This document shows, piece by piece, positions 42,507 through 50,730 of a stretch of 64,000 nt of DNA (positions within the stretch are counted from its first letter, which is position 1; every line of letters begins with the position of its first letter). Under the pieces are notes generated by a model, which saw only the letters and a list, made by a program, of their open reading frames with translations, had not been told where the DNA came from and ran no database searches. Source of the DNA: Lederbergia citrea (GTDB taxonomy: Bacteria; Bacillota; Bacilli; Bacillales; Bacillaceae_C); NCBI RefSeq assembly GCF_018343525.1, contig NZ_JAGYPH010000005.1, positions 1 through 64,000 on the forward strand. The letters are read 5' to 3'. The position numbers and the translations under genes are program-made.

Positions 42507-44276
42507 TTATTTTGCCTCAACTTTTTCAATCTTATATGTTTTACCTTCATTAATCGCACGAATCGTTTCAAGCGGAATTTTCGGTTCACGATCATAAGTC
42601 AATAAACCATTAATCTCTTGCTCGACATCCGTTAGTTGTGTGTAGCAAAATCCTTGAACAGTTGGTGACTCAAGCATTGCTGAGACGACGGCATTGTAAC
42701 GATCTGCAAAATCTTCGTCACTATCCGCTCCACTATATCCCCAGCCTTCCCAATCACTCTTTTTATAGGCAATCCCGCCAAACTCAGAAACGAGGATGGG
42801 TTCATCTTGATATGAAAAACCTGGTGTTAAAATAAATCTTCCGGCAGGCATTGCTGATATTGTACTCTCAACCGTAGAATATCTTTCTGTTAATACTTCT
42901 TTTTTCGACTCATAGTCATGGATTGTAAGCAGATCGGATTTGGTATGTTCCCATCCATCATTGGAAATCACAGGACGAGTGCTATCAAGTGATTTCGTTA
43001 AGTAATATAGGCTTAAGCTATGTGCCACTTGACGGTCATCAGAAAGAAGACGCGGTACACCCCAGCTTTCGTTTAACGGTACCCATGCAACGATGGACGG
43101 ATGACTATAATCTCGTTCAATTACCTCTTGCCATTCTTTTGTAATTCTTTCAACTGATTCGTTTGTATACGTATAGCTATTGGCCATTTCTCCCCAGACA
43201 AGCAGGCCTAATTTATCTGCCCAATATAAATAACGTGGATCTTCTACCTTTTGATGCTTACGCGCACCATTAAAGCCCATTTCTTTCGTTAGTTCTACAT
43301 CTTTTTTCAGGTCCTCATCACTTGGAGGAGTTAAAATTCCTTTAGGGAAATAGCCTTGGTCAAGAATAAGTTTCTGATAGTAAGGACGGTTATTCAGCAA
43401 AAATTTGCCTTCAACGATCGATACCTTCCGCATGCCAAAATAACTTGTGACTTCATCTACTGTATGATCATTTTCCTTTACTCGGAGAACGATATCATAC
43501 AAATTCGGATGTTCCGGACTCCAAAGTCTGCCTGGACCGTGAACATTAAAATCGCTTAAATAGATTTGTCGAGAACCGCTATTTGAACCAAGATGAACAG
43601 CATCTTTTGCTACTAGTTCACCGTCAAAGGAGATTTCAATTTCCAGTTGCTGTTCCGCTGTTCCTCCATTGACCACATAGTCAACGACAACTTCATCCGT
43701 ATCAATATTAGGTGTGAACTTTACTTTTTCGAGGTAGCTCTCATTAACAGCTTCAAGCCAAACCGTTTGCCAAATTCCAGTCGTACGTGTATAGAAAATC
43801 GACTCTGATTTTTCTTTCCAATATTGTTTTCCACGTGGTTGATCCAATTCTTTTGACGGATCTTCCGCACGAACAACTACTTTGTTTTCTGCCTTAATGA
43901 CATGACTAATATCCGCTTTAAAAGGAACATGTCCTCCCTCATGAGTGGCAACAAGCTCGCCATTCACCCATACTTGAGCTCGGTAATCTACCGCTCCAAA
44001 ATGAAGAATGATGCGTTTATCATTCCAGTCACTTGGGATAGTAAACGTTCTTTCATACCAGACAATATCATGAAAATCCGTATTACCAATCCCGCTTAAT
44101 TCACTTTGATATGAAAATGGGACGGTTATTTCTTGTTCATACGTATGGTCCTTATACCATTTATTGTTCATTCCTAGATTCTCATCATCAAATGAAAAGT
44201 TCCATACTCCGTTTAAATTGATCCACTCATTTCGAACGAATTGTGGACGTGGATATTCTGGTCTTGGTTGATTCAT
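42507..44276 (-). CDS. Glycoside hydrolase family 2 enzyme, cytoplasmic
   Basis: A 589-aa GH2 protein (beta-galactosidase/glucuronidase type). The N-terminal sugar-binding jelly roll spans about 10-185 (FIRNEWINLNGVWNFSFDDE, VWVNGELVATHEGGHVPF), and an Ig-like domain follows to about 285. The TIM barrel carries the acid/base in WVPLNESWG and the nucleophile Glu in ILVSEFGGIAY. No signal peptide, so it acts on imported sugar. ATG with GGGAGAG upstream. Confidence 0.92.
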   Translation of the reverse strand: MNQPRPEYPRPQFVRNEWINLNGVWNFSFDDENLGMNNKWYKDHTYEQEITVPFSYQSELSGIGNTDFHDIVWYERTFTIPSDWNDKRIILHFGAVDYRAQVWVNGELVATHEGGHVPFKADISHVIKAENKVVVRAEDPSKELDQPRGKQYWKEKSESIFYTRTTGIWQTVWLEAVNESYLEKVKFTPNIDTDEVVVDYVVNGGTAEQQLEIEISFDGELVAKDAVHLGSNSGSRQIYLSDFNVHGPGRLWSPEHPNLYDIVLRVKENDHTVDEVTSYFGMRKVSIVEGKFLLNNRPYYQKLILDQGYFPKGILTPPSDEDLKKDVELTKEMGFNGARKHQKVEDPRYLYWADKLGLLVWGEMANSYTYTNESVERITKEWQEVIERDYSHPSIVAWVPLNESWGVPRLLSDDRQVAHSLSLYYLTKSLDSTRPVISNDGWEHTKSDLLTIHDYESKKEVLTERYSTVESTISAMPAGRFILTPGFSYQDEPILVSEFGGIAYKKSDWEGWGYSGADSDEDFADRYNAVVSAMLESPTVQGFCYTQLTDVEQEINGLLTYDREPKIPLETIRAINEGKTYKIEKVEAK

Positions 44277-44309
44277 GTGAAATCTCTCCCTAAATTATAT
44301 TTTTTACTG

Positions 44310-44972
44310 TCAATATGCTTTCCAAGGCTTCCATGCGCCTCTCCAACTTACTTCTAAATCAGCCTCATATGGACGAGATTCATATTTTGCTAGTAAATAA
44401 AGAAGTGAATAATAGGCTATAAATCCTAATAACCCTGCCCAGACAAGCAATAAGATTGGGACCAAAAGCGAAAGAATCGTTATTAACAAGATATATATAG
44501 ATAGATTCAACGTAAAACTAACATTCTCAATAAATAATCGAAAAGATCGAATGATGATTAGTTTCACATCTAGCAAGTTTTGCTTCACCATCAATGAAAC
44601 CATATACATCATCATAAATTGAACGCTAAACATTAAATACAATAGCGCAAACGAAAAACTGATTGCCCAAATATTATTAAGCGAAAATAATATTGAAAAA
44701 TAAACTCCACCTGGAATCATGATTACTGCGTATAAAACAGTCAGAAGAAGTGTCGGCTTTTGATATCTTTTCATACCAATAAAAAAATTGTGAAAATCGT
44801 CTTCTCCCTTTTGTTTCTTCTCGATACTATATAGCAATCCGATTGTTGCAAATCCAATCGTAACGATGGGAATAGAACAAAGTAACCACAAAAGACTGAT
44901 CCGTAAAACAAAGCCTAGTTGGTGATACGTTTCAAAGATACTTTTATGAAATACCCGTAACGAAGCTTTCAC
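44310..44972 (-). CDS. YesL-like (DUF624) membrane protein
   Basis: A 220-aa protein with five or six membrane segments, the DUF624 layout. Start is GTG at 44972 with GGGGTGATC upstream. YesL-type proteins are found next to sugar ABC importers and glycosidases in Bacillus, as here, between the permease and GH2 genes. They have no settled function. Confidence 0.8.
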   Translation of the reverse strand: MKASLRVFHKSIFETYHQLGFVLRISLLWLLCSIPIVTIGFATIGLLYSIEKKQKGEDDFHNFFIGMKRYQKPTLLLTVLYAVIMIPGGVYFSILFSLNNIWAISFSFALLYLMFSVQFMMMYMVSLMVKQNLLDVKLIIIRSFRLFIENVSFTLNLSIYILLITILSLLVPILLLVWAGLLGFIAYYSLLYLLAKYESRPYEADLEVSWRGAWKPWKAY

Positions 44973-44977
44973 TTAGA

Positions 44978-45820
44978 TCACCCCTTCACTCCTGAGAGTG
45001 AGATTCCTTTAACAAAGAATCGTTGTGCCAGTAGGAATAAAATTAATACTGGTACCGCTGAAATAAATGTTGCAGCCATCATTTTCGCATATTGAATATT
45101 GTATGTGCCTTGTAGGATCGATAATCCTACTGGTAATGTTCTCATTTCTATACTGTTCGTTACAATGAGCGGCCATAAGAAATCATTCCAGTTGCCCATG
45201 AACGTGAATAATGCAAGCACCACAAGCGCCGGTTTTGATAGAGGAAGGATAATTTTCCAATATATTTGAAAGAGTGTTGCACCGTCGATAATCGCCGCTT
45301 CTTCGAGTTCTTTTGGAATTCCGAGGAAAAATTGGCGTAATAAGAAAATGCCGAATACTCCGCCAAGACCAGGGATAATCATTGCCCATGGTGTATCAAT
45401 CCATCCTAGGAAATTTACAATACTGTAGGCTGGAATCAAGTTCATGATTGGCGGAATCATCATTGTCGCCATTAAGGACCAAAAGATTTTGTCTCTTCCC
45501 TTAAATTCTAATCGCGAATAAGCATAGGCCGCCAAAGAGGCAATAAACAAGACTAATACAGTATGGCTAACAGCAATAAACAGACTATTAACAAACCACT
45601 TCAAAATCGGTGCCTCACTCGTATTTGAGATGACATCAATATAGTTTTTCAGTGTTGGTGTTTCGGGAATCCATCTTATTGGCCAGGATATTGCCGCACT
45701 TTCTGGCTTTAATGATGTTGATAAAATCCAAATTAAAGGTGCTATCCACAAAACCCCTACGGCCGACAAAAAGATAAAACTCGTCGTTTTTATTTTTCGT
45801 TCTTCACTTTTTACAGACAT
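44978..45820 (-). CDS. Sugar ABC transporter permease (MalG type)
   Basis: A 280-aa membrane protein with six helices. The EAA loop that contacts the ATPase is EELEEAAIIDGATLFQIYWKIILPLSKPAL. The C-terminal KGISLSGVKG is typical of MalG-type CUT1 permeases. Preceded by AAAGGAGGAAG. No ATPase gene is nearby, so it probably uses a shared MsmX-like ATPase encoded elsewhere. Confidence 0.95.
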   Translation of the reverse strand: MSVKSEERKIKTTSFIFLSAVGVLWIAPLIWILSTSLKPESAAISWPIRWIPETPTLKNYIDVISNTSEAPILKWFVNSLFIAVSHTVLVLFIASLAAYAYSRLEFKGRDKIFWSLMATMMIPPIMNLIPAYSIVNFLGWIDTPWAMIIPGLGGVFGIFLLRQFFLGIPKELEEAAIIDGATLFQIYWKIILPLSKPALVVLALFTFMGNWNDFLWPLIVTNSIEMRTLPVGLSILQGTYNIQYAKMMAATFISAVPVLILFLLAQRFFVKGISLSGVKG

Positions 45821-45844
45821 ATTGCTTCCTCCTTTCTAAGAAAA

Positions 45845-46789
45845 TTAAGCTTTCTTATCCTCTTTTCCAATAACTTTAAATTGAATTACACTCACAATCA
45901 CTAAGAAAAAGCCCATAATGATCGCCATGGCTGAAGCTACTCCAGCTTCAGAACTCCCGGTAAATGCCACTTCCTGTATATACATAAGAAGGACTTTCGT
46001 GTCAGTACCTGGCCCGCCTTTTGTCGCCATAAACGGCTGTCCGAATATGTTAAAGGAAGCAATAGTCGTCATAATTAAAATAAAAATCATTTGGTTTTTT
46101 ATTCCTGGTAAGGTGACATGCCAAAAGCGATGAATTGCGTTTGCGCCATCGATTTTTGCTGCCTCATGTAATTCAGGAGACACATCCTGTAAACTAGCTA
46201 AAAATAAAATCATATTCGATCCTAATGTCCACCATATCGTCATGACGATAATTGAAACCCATGCCCACGGTAGATCCGTTAACCATGGTATATTTTCAAA
46301 CCCAAGTTTATTTAAATAATAGTTTACAAGACCAGCATTTGTATCGAGCATCCAAATCCAAATCAACGCGACAGTTGCAATTGAAAACAAGCTAGGTGCA
46401 TAGAATAAGGCTCTAAAAAAATTACTTCCCCATGTTTTCGTGTCAACGGCCATTGCGATTAAAAGTGGAATGGAGATTAATAGAGGGACTGCAAAAACGA
46501 CAAATAAGAGGGTATGTTTAAATGCATCCCAATAATAAGTGAAATAGAGACTATCCTTATTCACAATCAAATCCGCATAGTTCTGTAACCCGACGAATAC
46601 CGGAGAACTAAAGAAGTCCCAAGAATGAAAACTGAGATAAATTCCGTATATGGTGGGAAAAATCATAAACACGGTAAAAAAGAATAAATGTGGCGCGATA
46701 AATGCATAAGGCGAAAGTTTATTTAAGACTGGTTTATCTTTGTTAACTTGAAGATTTTTTATTTCTGAACGATCGATCTTTGGTTTCAC
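45845..46789 (-). CDS. Sugar ABC transporter permease (MalF type)
   Basis: A 314-aa permease with six main helices and the EAA loop SPELHEAAKIDGANAIHRFWHVTLPGIK. Start is GTG at 46789 with GGAGGG 7 bp upstream. It pairs with the MalG-type gene 24 bp downstream. Between it and the binding-protein gene is a GC-rich hairpin that would lower its expression relative to the binding protein. Confidence 0.95.
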   Translation of the reverse strand: MKPKIDRSEIKNLQVNKDKPVLNKLSPYAFIAPHLFFFTVFMIFPTIYGIYLSFHSWDFFSSPVFVGLQNYADLIVNKDSLYFTYYWDAFKHTLLFVVFAVPLLISIPLLIAMAVDTKTWGSNFFRALFYAPSLFSIATVALIWIWMLDTNAGLVNYYLNKLGFENIPWLTDLPWAWVSIIVMTIWWTLGSNMILFLASLQDVSPELHEAAKIDGANAIHRFWHVTLPGIKNQMIFILIMTTIASFNIFGQPFMATKGGPGTDTKVLLMYIQEVAFTGSSEAGVASAMAIIMGFFLVIVSVIQFKVIGKEDKKA

Positions 46790-46804
46790 TTTCTCGCCCT
46801 CCTT

Positions 46805-46855
46805 CTCATTTCAAAAAAAGGGAGGGTGCCGGGGCCCCCACCTTTTTTCATGTAG
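46805..46855 (-). terminator. Attenuating hairpin between binding protein and permeases
   Basis: The minus strand has AAAAAAGG, a GC-rich self-complementary core with GGTG/CACC and GGGG/CCCC pairs, then CCCTTTTTTT. It lies inside the operon after the binding-protein gene. This is the usual site for a partial terminator or mRNA-protecting hairpin that sets a high binding-protein to permease ratio. Confidence 0.65.
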
Positions 46856-46858
46856 TTT

Positions 46859-48124
46859 TTATTTCTTGGCAGCTGCTTCAGCTTGTTTCTTGCCTTTATC
46901 AGCTGCAGCGTCTAACGCTTCTTTTGCAGATTTTTTACCTAAAACTGCTAGGTTGATCGCTTCATCCGTAGGTGACCATGCATCCATAAATGTTGGTGAT
47001 GCTGGTGGGAACACTAAATATGGAACTTGTTCTGCAATGGCACTTTGGTGTTCAAGGGCTTTAAACTCATCGCTGTCACGAACAGAGTTTTTCGCCGGAA
47101 TTTGTCCCGCTTTCGCCCACTCTAAGCTATTATCAGTAATATATTTAATAAATGTCATCGCTGCTTCTAATTTTGCAGGATCTTGTTTCTTTTGTTTTGG
47201 GATAACAAAGTTATGTGATCCAGCAAATGTCGCTTCTTTTTCACCGAAGACAGGAATTGGAGCGGCACCATAGTTTAGTCCATCTTGCTCATTAAATCCG
47301 TTAATCATCCAAATTCCATTAAAGTGGAAGGCCAATTTTCCTTGACGGAATAATGTAACTTCTCCATCTTGTTGGATGTTTTTCGGTGAAACCCCTTCTT
47401 TGTGTACAAGATCTGCCATCGTTTGTAGCGCATTTACGCCTGCTTCACTGTTGTAAAGCGGTGTTAATCCATCCGGACTCACACTTTCCCCACCAAACTG
47501 ATAAAGTGCTGAGTGGAAAATAAATCCTGACGGCCATAATGGTGGAATGGCTGTTCCCCATACGCCACTATTATCTTCTTGAATTTTTTTACTCATTGAA
47601 ATAAGTTCTTCTAATGTTTTCGGTGGTGCATCAAATCCGGATTTTTCTAATAAATCTTTATTGTAGTACAATGCAAGCGGATGAACGTCTAGCGGTACAC
47701 CGTAGCGTTTACCATCATAAACCCCTGCATTCCACACTTGTTGAATGAAATCACTTTCACTCATATTTAAATTATCCGCTAATTCATCAAGAGGTTCTAG
47801 AACATCCATAGCGGAATATTTCGCAATTTGATCTAAATGCATGATTGCAACATCTGGTGCTTTACCTTGTGAAACAACAGTACGGACTTTGTCATAAAAG
47901 TTTCCTGCCGGCATTGTTTCCGACTTAATTTGAATTTCTCCTTTATGATCCTTGTTGAATTCATCAACCATTTTTTTCATGTTCTCGCCATCTGGCCCGG
48001 TGAATATATTCCAATATTGAAGTGTAATTTCACCTTTTGCATTACTTCCGGAACTTTTGCTGCATCCCGCTAATACAACTATGAAACTAAGAAACATTAC
48101 TGCCAGTATTTTTACCGGTTTCAT
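46859..48124 (-). CDS. Sugar-binding lipoprotein of ABC importer
   Basis: A 421-aa CUT1 solute-binding lipoprotein. The signal ends at the lipobox VVLAGC (Cys20), then SKSSGS. The family stretch GEITLQYWNIFTGPDGENMKKMVDEFNKDH starts the mature domain. It captures oligosaccharide outside the membrane and hands it to the two permeases. ATG with GGGGGTAG upstream. First gene of the operon, under a good sigma-A promoter. Confidence 0.95.
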   Translation of the reverse strand: MKPVKILAVMFLSFIVVLAGCSKSSGSNAKGEITLQYWNIFTGPDGENMKKMVDEFNKDHKGEIQIKSETMPAGNFYDKVRTVVSQGKAPDVAIMHLDQIAKYSAMDVLEPLDELADNLNMSESDFIQQVWNAGVYDGKRYGVPLDVHPLALYYNKDLLEKSGFDAPPKTLEELISMSKKIQEDNSGVWGTAIPPLWPSGFIFHSALYQFGGESVSPDGLTPLYNSEAGVNALQTMADLVHKEGVSPKNIQQDGEVTLFRQGKLAFHFNGIWMINGFNEQDGLNYGAAPIPVFGEKEATFAGSHNFVIPKQKKQDPAKLEAAMTFIKYITDNSLEWAKAGQIPAKNSVRDSDEFKALEHQSAIAEQVPYLVFPPASPTFMDAWSPTDEAINLAVLGKKSAKEALDAAADKGKKQAEAAAKK

Positions 48125-48247
48125 TTTTCTACCCCCTAATTATTTTATAGATAGACTGCCTATGCATTCGATCTACCAAGATAAAAGTCCTTGCTCATTT
48201 AATACAACTTTTTTATACCAAACAACTTTGTTGCACCTATTAACTTC

Positions 48248-48276
48248 ATGATAACGGTTGCAAAAGGTTCCGTCAA
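48248..48276 (-). promoter_or_regulatory. ABC operon promoter with overlapping cre-like site
   Basis: TTGACG (48271-48276), a 17-bp spacer and TATCAT (48248-48253) form a good sigma-A promoter on the minus strand. TGATAACGGTTGCA (48249-48262) overlaps the -10 and matches the catabolite cre consensus with one mismatch, so CcpA repression is likely. Two copies of TTTGCAAAAG, or nearly so, flank the -35 (about 48257-48266 and 48284-48293) and could be sites for the ArsR-type regulator. Confidence 0.7.
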
Positions 48277-48308
48277 TAACTTTGCAAAAGAATTTTTTAC
48301 TTATTCAT

Positions 48309-48351
48309 AAAAAAAGCTCCATTTGTTCAGAAAACCTGAAGCAAATGGAGC
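48309..48351 (-). terminator. Terminator after the ArsR-type regulator gene
   Basis: GCTCCATTTGCTTCAG and CTGAACAAATGGAGC pair over about 15 bp with one bulge and a GTTTT loop, followed by TTTTTTT. It lies between the regulator and the ABC operon promoter. Confidence 0.94.
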
Positions 48352-48355
48352 CTTT

Positions 48356-49273
48356 TTAATAAATCACCCGCATTAAAATATCTTGCTCATAATCCCCTAA
48401 CTCTTTACCGAACAGATTTATTCCGCCGACATTTTTTGCATTTTGTTTAATCCCAACTCTTAAATCGACATACTTCTGCGTTCCTAGCTTTATATCTAAT
48501 AAATTTACGGCAGATACCTTTACGTCATCTAAATAACTAGCATTATTGTCAATCTTCCATGTTTTTAATAATCCGTATTGCGTACTATTTTCTGGGAACC
48601 ATGTAGGATTTAGCCTGCCTTTTCTGTCACCAAAATCCCCTGGACAGGTCCATGTATATATTTCAACCCCATTGATCCAAATCGTAATATCTGATGGCCA
48701 GTCATGGTCATACCGAGGGGCTTCTGAACAAAGCTCCATTGAAAACTGAAGCGACTGGACGACACTATTGGCAGGGAGAAAAAGCGGGAAACGATAATCA
48801 ACAAAGCCTTTGCGGAACCATAATAACTGTGCATTCATGCGTTCCGGCAGAAAAAAAATAGACGGTTCATCTTCAGGCTTAATGATTCCAGTTTTACCAA
48901 TTAATCCACATGTAGGTGCTATATCACAATTGATATAGTGGCCTACAGGCATTTCAATTTGATAATAATTATTTGGATTATTGTGACCCATATTCAAATT
49001 TAAGTTGATATACACGTCATCAAAATTACGGGAGCACACCTTCATTGTTCCCCTTGATGCAGGCTGTATTTCTGTTGCGATGATATCGGCATTTTCAAGC
49101 ACTTTAATGTTGGAAGCTATAGTGGAAACCGGGAGATCCAACTTTTCAGCCAGTTCATTTATATTCATTTTTTGAAAGTTAAGCAGCTTTAAAATATCTA
49201 TCCGAATTTTTGAAGATAAGGCATGTGATACTTTTATCAGTGTATCTGATTCATCAATTGTTAGTTCTAACAA
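48356..49273 (-). CDS. ArsR-type winged-helix regulator with large unknown C-terminal domain
   Basis: About 305 aa from the TTG at 49273, which has AAGGGGGG 8 bp upstream; an ATG at 49300 lacks any ribosome site. Residues 10-75 form an ArsR-like winged helix (HALSSKIRIDILKLLNFQKMNINELAEKL then PVSTIASNIKVLENADII). The remaining 220 residues are beta-rich with aromatic and Cys residues (INCDIAPTCG, ITIWINGVEIYTWTCPGDFGDRKG) and resemble a carbohydrate-binding jelly roll more than a metal sensor. It probably senses a sugar and controls the adjacent ABC/glycosidase genes and the divergent GH43. That role is inference. Confidence 0.82.
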   Translation of the reverse strand: MLELTIDESDTLIKVSHALSSKIRIDILKLLNFQKMNINELAEKLDLPVSTIASNIKVLENADIIATEIQPASRGTMKVCSRNFDDVYINLNLNMGHNNPNNYYQIEMPVGHYINCDIAPTCGLIGKTGIIKPEDEPSIFFLPERMNAQLLWFRKGFVDYRFPLFLPANSVVQSLQFSMELCSEAPRYDHDWPSDITIWINGVEIYTWTCPGDFGDRKGRLNPTWFPENSTQYGLLKTWKIDNNASYLDDVKVSAVNLLDIKLGTQKYVDLRVGIKQNAKNVGGINLFGKELGDYEQDILMRVIY

Positions 49274-49315
49274 AGTTGCTTCCCCCCTTAAATCATTCAT
49301 TACAGAAAAAATGTT

Positions 49316-49344
49316 TTGAACAAACTTTATAAATACTATAGAAT
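49316..49344 (+). promoter_or_regulatory. Putative promoter of secreted GH43 gene
   Basis: TTGAAC (49316-49321), a 17-bp spacer and TAGAAT (49339-49344) on the plus strand, in the divergent region after the regulator gene. Downstream, GTTAGCGCTTTTAA (49458-49471) contains AGCGCTT, a possible cre or operator half-match 30 bp before the start codon. Confidence 0.5.
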
Positions 49345-49500
49345 AAAATTAACTTCATTTCATCTTTCTTGTTTGAAACAATAATTTATTTATAGAGTAT
49401 TACATATTTTATATTTATTTTACCAGTTAAACACTTTAGTTTGGTTTATTATTTTTTGTTAGCGCTTTTAAAATATTTTTTTAAGGAGATGGAAAATTAA

Positions 49501-50556
49501 TTGAGCAAAGTAGAAAGCAAGCAAGTGAAGAAAGGGAATGCGAAAGTATTCATGTTCATTCCTCTAGCAATTTTAACATTGGCAGTCATTTCCTATTTCT
49601 TATTTTTTAATCAAACGACGGAGTACAAAAATCCCGTCTTTGAGCCAGTGATTGCAGATCCGTCAGTAATCAAAGCAGATGATGGGTACCTGTATGCTTA
49701 TGGAACGGAAGATGACTGGGGTGATGGAAAAGGGTCTCATTATCTTCCAATCATTCGTTCAAAAGATTTAATCAGTTGGGAATATATTGGAGATGCTTTT
49801 ACATTTGATACGAAACCTGATTGGAAAGATGGGGGCTTGTGGGCACCACATATTGCATTTTTTAATGATCAATACTATTTATACTATTCTATGTCAACGT
49901 GGGGAGATGCAAACCCGGGAATTGGCGTTGCTACTGCTGAAAAGCCCGAAGGTCCATTTAAAGACCAAGGCCCACTATTTACAAGTGATGAAATTGGTGT
50001 TTTAAACTCGATCGATCCTTTTCATTATATTGATAAAGATGGAACCCCCTACTTATTTTGGGGCAGTTTCCATGGAATTTACGGCATCGAACTTTCAAAA
50101 GATGGGTTCAGTACAGTTGGAGACAAGTTCGAAATTGCTGGAACTGCCTTTGAGGCTCCCTGGATCATGGAAAAAGATGGAGCGTATTATTTCTTTGGTT
50201 CGCTAGGTTCTTGTTGTGAAGGAGAATGGAGTACTTATCGTGTTAGTGTTGGAAAAGCGGACTCTATTAAAGGACCGTATTTAGATAAAGACGGAAATGA
50301 TCTTCTTTATTCAGAAGGAACACTCGTCTTAGCTGAGGGTGATAATTTTGCCGGGCCTGGACATAACGCTATTGTCACTGATAAAAAAGGGACTGACTGG
50401 ATTGTATACCATGCGATTGATAAGGAGAATGGCTGGCTGCCAAATGGCGCTACAAGACGACCAATGATGATTGATCCCATCGTATGGGAAGATGGATGGC
50501 CAATTGTAAAAGATCTTGTACCAGGGGAAGGAAAACAAAAAGGGCCGAAATTTTAA
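49501..50556 (+). CDS. Extracytoplasmic GH43 arabinanase-like enzyme
   Basis: A 351-aa protein with an N-terminal membrane anchor or signal (about 17-36, VFMFIPLAILTLAVISYFLFF). The GH43 catalytic residues are visible: Asp in IADPSVIKADDGYLYAYG, Asp in NSIDPFHYIDKDGTPYLFWG, and Glu in FEAPWIMEKDGAYYFFGS. It looks like an arabinan endo-1,5-arabinosidase that cuts polysaccharide outside the cell to feed the ABC importer. The start is taken as TTG at 49501, the first codon after an in-frame stop, with AAGGAGATGG about 9-12 bp upstream. Confidence 0.85.
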   Translation: MSKVESKQVKKGNAKVFMFIPLAILTLAVISYFLFFNQTTEYKNPVFEPVIADPSVIKADDGYLYAYGTEDDWGDGKGSHYLPIIRSKDLISWEYIGDAFTFDTKPDWKDGGLWAPHIAFFNDQYYLYYSMSTWGDANPGIGVATAEKPEGPFKDQGPLFTSDEIGVLNSIDPFHYIDKDGTPYLFWGSFHGIYGIELSKDGFSTVGDKFEIAGTAFEAPWIMEKDGAYYFFGSLGSCCEGEWSTYRVSVGKADSIKGPYLDKDGNDLLYSEGTLVLAEGDNFAGPGHNAIVTDKKGTDWIVYHAIDKENGWLPNGATRRPMMIDPIVWEDGWPIVKDLVPGEGKQKGPKF

Positions 50557-50561
50557 CGAAG

Positions 50562-50601
50562 AACAGCGTCAAAGTTTATGAACTTTGGCGCTGTTTTTTC
50601 T
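50562..50601 (+). terminator. Terminator after secreted GH43 gene
   Basis: AACAGCGTCAAAGTT and its complement AACTTTGGCGCTGTT form a 15-bp stem with one wobble and a TATG loop, followed by a T run. Confidence 0.95.
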
Positions 50602-50604
50602 CTT

Positions 50605-50634
50605 TTAACAAAATACGTTACCTGAATGTTAGCA
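50605..50634 (+). promoter_or_regulatory. Possible Pho boxes before phoX-like gene
   Basis: TTAACA (50605), TTACCT (50618) and TTAGCA (50629) resemble the TTaACA PhoP half-site; the last two are 11 bp apart as in B. subtilis Pho boxes, the first is 13 bp away. They lie about 100 bp before the PhoX-like gene. Weak evidence. Confidence 0.3.
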
Positions 50635-50730
50635 ATTTCGAACAATCTCTTAATATGAAATTAATAAAACCTTTATACTCATAGATTATGATTGGACTGT
50701 ACATATCATATTAATGGAGGTTGGACTGGA

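Noticed and set aside
49316..49500. Long AT-rich divergent region as a possible origin or phage attachment site
   Set aside because: No direct repeats, DnaA-box cluster or integrase gene; the content is explained by a promoter and an operator-like site.
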